Assembly: GCF_017410345.1 (NCBI RefSeq)
Contig: NZ_JAFQQZ010000021.1
Location: 1 to 64,000 of the forward strand
Source: Methanobrevibacter sp.
GTDB lineage: Archaea; Methanobacteriota; Methanobacteria; Methanobacteriales; Methanobacteriaceae
Length of the DNA stretch: 64,000 nt
Reading direction: 5' to 3'
Shown here in pieces: positions 57,197 through 64,000 of the stretch. Each line of letters opens with the position of its first letter. The stretch's first letter is position 1. A program made the translations under genes and the position numbers. Under the pieces are notes generated by a model. The model did not search any database. It worked only from the letters and a program-made list of their open reading frames with translations, and was not told where the DNA came from.

Positions 57197-57838
57197 TTAA
57201 ATATTTTCACTTTCTTCCAATGCCTTTTTTGTGATTCGAACCGCACCTGCACAGTGAATGCGAACAACAGGATGAGTATCATTTTCTGAAATGAATTCCA
57301 GTTTTTTCAAATAAGGCTTTACGCAATCAGGCTTTCTCTTTCCAATCACCCGAAACATTTCTGGAGACTCAATCCGAACCTTCTCATTTTCATCAGATAT
57401 CATTTCATAAAAGAGATCAAGCTTTTCACAGAACAATTCAGGAGCATTTGTTCCTATATTCTCACATGCCCAAACGAATGCAAGGCGAACATTTGCTGAT
57501 TTGTCCTCTCTCATTTCCATCAATTTATCCAAATAAGGCAGAATAAGATTCTTATCAGCTCTGCCGATTCTTCCCATTGCATTGGTAGCCCTTTCCCGCA
57601 GTTTGGAATCATCATCTTCTAAATAAAAAATAATATTTTCAATATATGCTTCCACTTCCAATGGATATCTCAATCCCATTTCACCGAGAATCCATAATGC
57701 CTTTGCCTTCACTTCAACGGAATGATCCCCACTTATTTTTTCACCAACAAAATCAATCCTTGATTTCCAGTTTTCCTTATCCTTTGTTATATCTCTAAGT
57801 TCCTTGAGAATTTCATTTTCCGAATCGTTTGTAGACAT
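57197..57838 (-). CDS. HEAT-repeat protein (paralogue 2)
   Basis: The 213-residue protein is a close paralogue of the one at 7563-8192. It has the same five HEAT-like units and is identical over blocks such as VWACENIGTNAPELFCEKLD, minus the first residue. The differences lie mainly in the first 60 residues and in the linker units, which may set different partners. It has no catalytic motif. It is followed by chorismate mutase after about 90 bases. Confidence 0.85.
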   Translation of the reverse strand: MSTNDSENEILKELRDITKDKENWKSRIDFVGEKISGDHSVEVKAKALWILGEMGLRYPLEVEAYIENIIFYLEDDDSKLRERATNAMGRIGRADKNLILPYLDKLMEMREDKSANVRLAFVWACENIGTNAPELFCEKLDLFYEMISDENEKVRIESPEMFRVIGKRKPDCVKPYLKKLEFISENDTHPVVRIHCAGAVRITKKALEESENI

Positions 57839-58009
57839 TTTATCACTATAAATAACCTTAATATTTTCTCTATTTATATTTATCGATTAACTTTATTTTT
57901 CAATCATTTTTATTTTTCAAATGCTCTCAAAAACAATTAAATATATTAGAATAAATATTAAAATAGAAGAAGAAATTGATAATTGAAAATTAAACATTAA
58001 AGTGAAATC

Positions 58010-58879
58010 ATGCATTATGTAAACGCTAAAAGCATTCTGTCCCCCAAGAACGGCATGAACCTATACAGAGGATGTTCCCATGGCTGCATCTACTGCGACT
58101 CCAGAAGCAATGTCTACAATATGGACCATGCATTTGAAGACATTGAAGTCAAGGCAAATGGGCCTGAACTCCTTAAGAAAGCCCTGAAAAACAAGAGGGA
58201 AAAGGTCATGATCGGAACAGGTTCCATGACAGACCCATACATTCCACTGGAGAAGAAGATGCAGAATGTTAGGGAATCCCTTGAACTCATATACAAATAC
58301 GGACATGGATTCACTTGCATCACCAAATCAAATCTCATACTTAGAGATTTGGACCTTCTAAAAAAGATAAACGAAAAAACAAAAGTGGTCATTCAAATGA
58401 CATTGACCACCTATGATGAGGACTTATGCAGAATACTTGAACCGAATGTATGCACTACAAAGGAAAGAGTGAAAGTATTGAAAATACTCAACAAACATAA
58501 TATACCTACAATCGTTTGGCTAAGCCCTATCCTTCCTTTCATAAACGATACGGAAGAGAATATAAATGGAATGCTTGATTACTGCATAGAGTCAAATGTT
58601 AAAGGAATATTATGCTTTGGAATGGGAATGACATTGAGAGACGGAAACAGGGAATATTTCTATAAGAAACTGGACAATCATTTCCCTGGGCTTAAGGAAA
58701 AGTACATTGAAAGCTATGGGAACAGCTATGGCATATCCAGTCCAAATCACAATAAATTGATGAAGATCTTCTACAAAAGGACAAATGAACACAATATAAT
58801 GAATGATATTGATGAGATATTTGAATACTTACATGAGTTTCCAAGCAAGGATAAGACTAAACAAACTACTTTATTTTAA
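58010..58879 (+). CDS. Radical SAM protein of the SPL-like (SplB-related) family
   Basis: The 289-residue protein binds a [4Fe-4S] cluster through CSHGCIYC near residues 23-30, the CxxxCxxC radical SAM motif, after NLYRGC. TGSMTDPYIPLEKK near residue 80 is typical of the subfamily related to spore photoproduct lyase (Rv2578c-like proteins). The reaction of these archaeal members is not established. The C-terminus ends QTTLF, similar to clamp-binding tails of DNA repair proteins, which might indicate a DNA link. Confidence 0.8.
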   Translation: MHYVNAKSILSPKNGMNLYRGCSHGCIYCDSRSNVYNMDHAFEDIEVKANGPELLKKALKNKREKVMIGTGSMTDPYIPLEKKMQNVRESLELIYKYGHGFTCITKSNLILRDLDLLKKINEKTKVVIQMTLTTYDEDLCRILEPNVCTTKERVKVLKILNKHNIPTIVWLSPILPFINDTEENINGMLDYCIESNVKGILCFGMGMTLRDGNREYFYKKLDNHFPGLKEKYIESYGNSYGISSPNHNKLMKIFYKRTNEHNIMNDIDEIFEYLHEFPSKDKTKQTTLF

Positions 58880-58978
58880 AAAAATAGCTAAATAAAAAAA
58901 GATTAGATAAAAAATAATAAAAGATAAGTTAAAAATGTAAAAGATTAGATTAAAAATCTAATCCAAATAATCAAAATT

Positions 58979-59782
58979 TTATTGATTTAAGAACTCATTG
59001 ATAACTTTCTGGAACTCTTCAGACTGTTCCGCAAAGGCCATATGACCTGCATCCTTAATCAATGCGAATTCTGCACCATCTATGCCATCAGCCACTTCAC
59101 GACCCAATTCAGGTGGGTTGATTCCATCATACTCAGCACCAATGACCAATGTCTTGCAAGTTACCTTGTCATAATCATTTGAATTGTCGAAATTAGCCAA
59201 GGATGCATCTTCTGCAGCCTTTTCCTCCTCATTCAATTCATAGCTTTCCTCACCATTCAATATCTCATCAATATTGAATTCACCATTGATGGCTTTTTCA
59301 TAGGTTTGTGGAGCGAGACTTGCCTTTAATATTACAGCCATCATTTCTTCCTGGCTAACTTGAGTGATGTCAAGATCTGCTTCCTTTAAAAGTCTTGCAA
59401 CTGATGAAGTCTTTCCGTTAGGCTTAGTGCATGCTAAAATCAGATGGTCAATGTCATCGGATTTCACTTCAGCTGCCCTAAGGGCAATGTAGGAACCCAT
59501 TGAATATCCTAGAACATTGGCTTTTTCCAATCCCAATTCCTTAATGATTCCATGTACGTCATCTGCATGGTCATCGATTGTATATTCCTTAGGGCGTGTT
59601 GATTCACCATGACCTCTTGTATCAATTGTAATCACACGATAATCATCTTTAAACATGTCCCTTATCGGATACATGGTTGTCTTATCACCTGTAAGCCCGT
59701 GAATAAGCAATAACGCATTTTCACCCTCTTCTGTGTCATCTATACAAATTTCAATACCATTTACGTTTAAAAACTTTTTCAT
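58979..59782 (-). CDS. Alpha/beta hydrolase
   Basis: The 267-residue protein has the alpha/beta-hydrolase fold. The oxyanion region is LLIHGLTGDKTT near residue 28, the nucleophile elbow is GYSMGSY with Ser near residue 97, and the catalytic His lies in DAGHMAFAE near residue 247. A lid-like helical insert rich in Glu is seen near residues 165-190. The substrate is unknown; such proteins act as esterases, haloperoxidases or lyases. Confidence 0.85.
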   Translation of the reverse strand: MKKFLNVNGIEICIDDTEEGENALLLIHGLTGDKTTMYPIRDMFKDDYRVITIDTRGHGESTRPKEYTIDDHADDVHGIIKELGLEKANVLGYSMGSYIALRAAEVKSDDIDHLILACTKPNGKTSSVARLLKEADLDITQVSQEEMMAVILKASLAPQTYEKAINGEFNIDEILNGEESYELNEEEKAAEDASLANFDNSNDYDKVTCKTLVIGAEYDGINPPELGREVADGIDGAEFALIKDAGHMAFAEQSEEFQKVINEFLNQ

Positions 59783-59827
59783 AGCAAAAACTCCCTATTC
59801 TAATGATTATTTAATAAGTTTCAATCT

Positions 59828-60736
59828 TTAAATGAATCTGGTTCCCTGATTATCCACTTTTGTTTCAATGACTCTTCCCTCAAAGGCATCCCAAGCATCT
59901 TTAACTTCATCGATGGAGCTCTCATCCACAATAGCTACAAATGAAGATCCTGTTCCGGACAATCCTGAAGCAAGTGCTCCAGCCTGAAGCGCATCAAGTG
60001 CAATGTCATTGTCAAATCCTAATGCATTTCCATATAAAAGGCCATTCAAGGTCAATGCTTCCAGATACTCCTTATCCATTGCCTTTTCAAATGCCATACT
60101 GACAAATGGAGCAACCAATTTCATCCTATCAACATCAGAAGATCCGCTTAGGGATTCCTCATTCGGCATGAAAACCAGGACATCATAATCAGGCATTTTT
60201 TCCTGAAGCCAAATCTCACGGTTGAGATTGTCTGTTACGGTAACTCCTCCAAAGAATGATGCTGTGGCATCATCAAAAGCTCCGGTAATTGTTACTCCAG
60301 CTTCAAGAGATGCCTCAATTCCAAAGTTGATTATCTGCATATCCTTCAATGGCTCCAGGCAAAATTCCCCTGCAATCAATGCAGCGGTAGCCATGACGAC
60401 TGCATTGGACAATGCACTGCTTGAAGAAAGCCCTGAGCCTAAAGGCAAAGTGGATTTTGTTGTGACTTCAATACCTTGTCCATTTCCAAAATCCAGGCTA
60501 GGTATTATTTCATCAAAATCCAAGGCACTGCCTATCCCATAATGATCAAAAACCTTTTCCACACATAGGTTCATCAGATGAGGGTCAGCACCTATATCTG
60601 ATGTGCAGTTGACGCCAACCTTTGAAAACTTGGCTTCAGCCTCAATTGCAAGGCCTATTCCAAATGCAGAGCCGAAACCGGTTGAAATCGCATTAATGAT
60701 TGTTGCAGAACCTGGAGACAATACTTTTTTGCTCAA
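59828..60736 (-). CDS. Archaeal shikimate kinase, GHMP type
   Basis: The protein phosphorylates shikimate for aromatic amino acid synthesis; archaea use this GHMP-family enzyme instead of the bacterial AroK. The start is taken at a TTG at 60736 after AGGTGATTAT; an in-frame GTG lies three codons upstream. It has SPGSATIINAISTGFGSAFG at the N-terminus, the ATP-binding LPLGSGLSSSSALSNA near residue 100, and AGALASGLSGTGSSFVAIV near residue 255. The closely related pantoate kinase is an alternative. The ETKVDNQGTRFI end fits shikimate kinase. Confidence 0.8.
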   Translation of the reverse strand: MSKKVLSPGSATIINAISTGFGSAFGIGLAIEAEAKFSKVGVNCTSDIGADPHLMNLCVEKVFDHYGIGSALDFDEIIPSLDFGNGQGIEVTTKSTLPLGSGLSSSSALSNAVVMATAALIAGEFCLEPLKDMQIINFGIEASLEAGVTITGAFDDATASFFGGVTVTDNLNREIWLQEKMPDYDVLVFMPNEESLSGSSDVDRMKLVAPFVSMAFEKAMDKEYLEALTLNGLLYGNALGFDNDIALDALQAGALASGLSGTGSSFVAIVDESSIDEVKDAWDAFEGRVIETKVDNQGTRFI

Positions 60737-61020
60737 AATAATCACCTAAAATCCTAATATAATATATATAATACTCTTAAAATCAAATGATATATAGTTA
60801 ATGTAATTATAATAAAATTTTAAAAAAACTCTAAACTAATTTTTAAAAAAAAATAAATCAAATTACCAAAATTCTCTAAACTAATTTTTATAAAAAAATA
60901 AACTTTATATTAATGTAAGTAAATATATTATAATACAATATTTTTTTAAATATAATAATTAAATTCAATGAAGATTTTAAAAAAAAATGATGATTTTAAA
61001 TAAAACTAAGATGTGATACT

Positions 61021-61857
61021 ATGAGTGAAAACAATATAGATTGGCTTAGCATAGGAATAGGTGCCTTTATCATATTGGCCATAGTGTTGCTTTTAGTTCT
61101 TATCCTGCCATTCGGCAATTTGGTTGAACAGCAAGATGAAATAGCTGTCATAACAATCAATGGTGCAGTCACATACGATTCATCAAACTCCACAAAGATA
61201 TATACCAGCGCAAGCCATATTGAAAATGCATTGAATGATGCAAATTCAAATCCAAGCGTAAAAGCCATCGTTTTGGACATAAACAGCAAAGGCGGAAGCC
61301 AGGTGGCATGCCAGGAAATAGCTGAAATCATCAAGAATTCAGACAAGCCTGTCGTTGCATACATTGGAGACAAGGGATTGGATGAAAGCTATCTCATTGC
61401 AAGCGGTGCGGATTCCATTGTTGCAAGCACATCATCATCTGTTGGAGGAATCGGCCTCAGCTATATTGACAGCGGAAAATACTCCAAGGTCAAGCTTACC
61501 GGAGTGTACAATGAGGATTATCTCAAATTAAAGAAATCCAACGAGACAAATCCTGACAACCTTGCAAACGGTCAGAAAATGATTGACCAGGATTACACCC
61601 AATTCATTAAGATGATAGCTAAAAACAGGGATTTGGAACCTAATTACCTTGCAAAACTTGCTCACGGCAAAAAGTACAATGGAAACGAAGCCAAGAATCT
61701 TGGATTGGTCGACAAGATCGGAAACAAGAATAAGGCAATCGAATTGGCCGCTTCAAAAGCCAATGTGACCAATTACACTGCAACCAATTATCCAAAATCC
61801 AAAAAAAGCTTGACTGAAACCTTAAGCGAAAACAAGATATTCAATTTGGAATTATAG
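61021..61857 (+). CDS. SppA-like (S49) membrane protein with altered active site
   Basis: The 278-residue protein has one N-terminal membrane helix (about residues 10-31) and an S49 serine-protease fold. The first block is IAVITINGAV, then DINSKGGSQ, and VVAYIGDKGLDESYLIASGA. In active SppA the last block has SGGYY, with the nucleophile Ser; here the aligned residue is Asp121, in the sequence DESY. The Lys region is also not clearly conserved. The enzyme may be inactive or use Ser123, two residues away. It does not lie next to a NfeD gene. Confidence 0.75.
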   Translation: MSENNIDWLSIGIGAFIILAIVLLLVLILPFGNLVEQQDEIAVITINGAVTYDSSNSTKIYTSASHIENALNDANSNPSVKAIVLDINSKGGSQVACQEIAEIIKNSDKPVVAYIGDKGLDESYLIASGADSIVASTSSSVGGIGLSYIDSGKYSKVKLTGVYNEDYLKLKKSNETNPDNLANGQKMIDQDYTQFIKMIAKNRDLEPNYLAKLAHGKKYNGNEAKNLGLVDKIGNKNKAIELAASKANVTNYTATNYPKSKKSLTETLSENKIFNLEL

Positions 61858-62004
61858 GATTACTGTTTAAATAGGAATATTTATATACTAACGAACAATA
61901 ATATATAAATAAATTTGTAAAATAAGGATTTTATGAATTTATAATTACAATTTAACTATATACAAATAAAACTTAATTAAATTATTAAAATCAAAGGTGA
62001 TAAA

Positions 62005-62256
62005 ATGGTACACAAAATAGAAGTATTTACCTCACCAACCTGTCCACATTGTCCAGGTGCTGTGAAAGTTGTTGAAGAAGCAAAAGAAAAATTAGGTGAC
62101 AAAATAGATGTGCAAATCCTCTCCATTGCTGATCCTGCAAACAGGGATTTAGCTATTGATTACGGGGTACATGCAGTACCTGCAATTGCAATCAACAACA
62201 GCTTAGCATTTATTGGTGCTCCAACTCTTAAAGAACTATTAGAAAGATTAGAATAA
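62005..62256 (+). CDS. Small thioredoxin/glutaredoxin-like protein
   Basis: The 83-residue protein is of the small archaeal thioredoxin class, with the redox site TSPTCPHCPGA near residues 10-20 and the cis-Pro block HAVPAIAI near residue 57. Such proteins reduce disulfides, often with an unusual reductase system. The ATG follows AAAGGTGATAAA. The CPHC sequence is found in oxidase-like relatives too, but the size and cis-Pro region favour a thioredoxin. Confidence 0.9.
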   Translation: MVHKIEVFTSPTCPHCPGAVKVVEEAKEKLGDKIDVQILSIADPANRDLAIDYGVHAVPAIAINNSLAFIGAPTLKELLERLE

Positions 62257-62529
62257 TTGCATTTACAATTTTCTATAATTTTTCTTTTTTTACTATTTTT
62301 TAATATTTTTTAACTATCTTTTCTTTATCTCTTATTTTTAAACTATCTTTAAACTATTTCTAATTTCTTTAAGACTATTTTTTAAATAAAAATAAAATAA
62401 ATTTCTAAACTTTTTTTAAAATAAAAATAAATAGAATTAATAAAATATATTATAATAATTAGAATTTTTCTAAATAAAATTCATTCTATCAAAAATAATA
62501 ATCAATAAACTTTTTATAAGAGGTAAAAT

Positions 62530-63645
62530 ATGAAAATTGCAATGGTCGGACAGTTTCCACCACACATTGGAGGAGTTGGAGTTCATATACACACATTGGC
62601 AAAGGAATTAATAAAACAAGGCCATGAGGTCTATGTCATCACCTATCCCCACAAGGACATCAAGGACATTGATGGAATCCATGTTATCGGCACTAAAGGG
62701 GTAAACATTCCAGGACTTAGAGGATTATTCTTTGCAATCAATGCCAAAAAGGAACTTAAAAGGCTAATCAAAGAGGAAAACATTGACATAATCCATGGAC
62801 ACTACCTTTTCCCTGCAGGATGGGCAAGCGTAAGGGCTGGAAAAGCGACCAAAACCAAAACCTATGTGACCTCCCACGGATCAGACATGTTCGAACTCTA
62901 TAAGAAGCAAGCCTTCACACGACCTCTTATCAAAAAAGTGCTTAAGGATGCGGATGTTGTTCTTGCAGTAAGCAATGCATTGAAAGATGAAATCATAAAC
63001 ACCAAAATCCCAAATATTGAAGAAAAGACTAAATTGCACTGGAATAGTGTAGATGTCAATAAGTTTAAAACTACAAAAGAAAACGAAAGTAAATTTAAGA
63101 AAGAATTGGTCAAAGAATTCAACATAGAAGAAGACAAACCTATCATTTTATTCATCGGAAATATAATTAAAAGAAAGAATGTTGACCTGCTGATTGAAGC
63201 TAAAGAAATTATGGACACATCAGCCAATCTTGTCATTGTAGGTGACGGCCCTCATCTTGAAGATCTGAAGAAAAGATATGAAAAGGAACATTCCAATGGA
63301 AATATTGACAACGTATACTTTACAGGTTCCAGAAATGATGTTGAAGACATCATCCCAAGCTGTGATCTCCTTGTCTTGCCATCCCATAGTGAAAGTTTCG
63401 GACTTGTGCTCATTGAAGCCTTGGCATGTGGAAAGCCAGTCATTGGAAGTGATGTCGGCGGAATAAGGGAGATAATAACAGAAGAGGTCGGCCTATTGAT
63501 TGATCCGAATGATGCATCAGATTTGGCAAATACCATTGATAGGATATTGGGTGATGAGGAGCTTATGGAAAAGTTCAAGTCAAATGCGAGAAATAGGGCA
63601 ATGGACTTCGGGCAAACCAAATTGCCTTATGATGAATTGAATTGA
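62530..63645 (+). CDS. Glycosyltransferase, GT4 family
   Basis: The 371-residue protein has the GT-B fold of family 4 transferases. The acceptor-side loop is FPPHIGGVGVHIHTLAKEL near residue 9. The donor-side domain has ILFIGNIIKRKNVDLLIEA near residue 210 and the conserved ESFGLVLIEALACGKPVI near residue 305, which contains the two Glu of the family. It probably adds a sugar to a lipid, pseudomurein precursor or surface polymer; the donor and acceptor are not known. Confidence 0.88.
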   Translation: MKIAMVGQFPPHIGGVGVHIHTLAKELIKQGHEVYVITYPHKDIKDIDGIHVIGTKGVNIPGLRGLFFAINAKKELKRLIKEENIDIIHGHYLFPAGWASVRAGKATKTKTYVTSHGSDMFELYKKQAFTRPLIKKVLKDADVVLAVSNALKDEIINTKIPNIEEKTKLHWNSVDVNKFKTTKENESKFKKELVKEFNIEEDKPIILFIGNIIKRKNVDLLIEAKEIMDTSANLVIVGDGPHLEDLKKRYEKEHSNGNIDNVYFTGSRNDVEDIIPSCDLLVLPSHSESFGLVLIEALACGKPVIGSDVGGIREIITEEVGLLIDPNDASDLANTIDRILGDEELMEKFKSNARNRAMDFGQTKLPYDELN

Positions 63646-63898
63646 AAATTACAAATGCTTTAGAATACACAATCAAAGTGAAAAATGATAAGAACATTGT
63701 AAAATTGATTTAAGTTAATAAATTTCATTTAAATTAGAAAATAATAATTATTTAGCGAAATTACAATCAGATTTTAGATAATAGTTATTAATAATGAAAA
63801 ATAAAAGTTAAAATAGAAATAAAATCAAGCAAAATTTATGAATTAGAAATTGAAGCTAAAAAATATTTATCAAATTATCAATTAGTAGAGGTTATCAA

Positions 63899-64000
63899 AT
63901 GGGAGAAAAGGAATTTACTCATCTAACTGAAACTGGAGTTCATATGGTGGAAGTTGGAGAAAAGCCACAGCAAAGAAGAACTGCTGTTGCAAGCGGAAAG
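63899..64000 (+). CDS. moaC: Cyclic pyranopterin monophosphate synthase MoaC, N-terminus only
   Basis: The frame starts at an ATG after GAGGTTATCAA and runs past the window edge. The first 34 residues read EFTHLTETGVHMVEVGEKP and then RRTAVASGK, which is the MoaC N-terminus. MoaC makes cyclic pyranopterin monophosphate for the molybdenum/tungsten cofactor used by formylmethanofuran and formate dehydrogenases. Confidence 0.88.
   Translation, partial: MGEKEFTHLTETGVHMVEVGEKPQQRRTAVASGK

Overview
The window is archaeal and comes from a hydrogenotrophic methanogen of the order Methanobacteriales, most likely Methanobrevibacter or a close relative. The evidence is gene content: methenyl-tetrahydromethanopterin cyclohydrolase, an F420-type formate dehydrogenase-like module with MvhD, a nicotianamine synthase-like gene, a thermosome, LonB, archaeal HMG-CoA synthase and thiolase, archaeal GHMP-type shikimate kinase, S17e, and DUF1890, DUF1894 and DUF2115. 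The spacers are extremely A+T rich. Most genes start after a GGTGAT- or GGAG-type ribosome binding site, and several appear to use TTG or GTG starts.

Layout. 1-3.2 kb: metal genes (a heavy-metal P-type ATPase running off the left edge, and the nicotianamine synthase-like gene). 3.6-8.2 kb: mch, a channel-like membrane protein, an iron-sulfur flavoprotein, DUF2115, a HEAT-repeat protein and two gene remnants. 8.9-14.2 kb: a formate dehydrogenase-like operon (truncated alpha, beta, MvhD), then DUF1890, DUF1894 and a core-MetE methionine synthase. 14.3-21.4 kb: Cys-rich small proteins, a Panacea-domain protein, a MarR-controlled heterodimeric ABC exporter, and DUF354. 21.6-32.9 kb: hypB, hypA, prs, two membrane proteins, lonB, cobyric acid synthase, thiolase and HMG-CoA synthase. 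33.3-46.9 kb: two glycine tRNAs, twin half-size membrane proteins, a methyltransferase, thermosome, TMEM175-like channel, coiled-coil protein, UbiB-like kinase and several secreted or membrane proteins. 46.9-51.6 kb: a restriction-modification island with two DNA methyltransferases and a large convergent nuclease candidate. 51.7-64 kb: the aspartate/lysine genes (asd, dapB, dapA, lysC), S17e, chorismate mutase, a second HEAT protein, a radical SAM protein, shikimate kinase, an SppA-like protein, a thioredoxin-like protein, a glycosyltransferase and the start of moaC.

How the genes work together. Metal handling is a theme of the first 24 kb: the metal P-type ATPase, the opine-metallophore synthase, the hydrogenase nickel proteins HypA and HypB (the latter with a long C-terminal His tail), and an electron-transfer module that serves metalloenzymes. 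Exact copies of a GTAATAC/GTATTAC motif sit upstream of most of these genes. I saw about a dozen in spacers of the first 24 kb and none in spacers of the remaining 40 kb. Two copies of a 28-bp inverted unit, GTAATAC-N14-GTATTA, lie back to back in front of the formate dehydrogenase-like operon. I infer a metal-dependent (possibly NikR-like) regulon; this is the most interesting untested signal in the window.

Other points for a second look are the truncated formate dehydrogenase alpha-like protein, a channel with a non-canonical filter, two decayed genes, a possibly inactive SppA-like protein, a family of repeated 3' hairpins, a near-identical upstream element shared by two genes, and the restriction-modification island.
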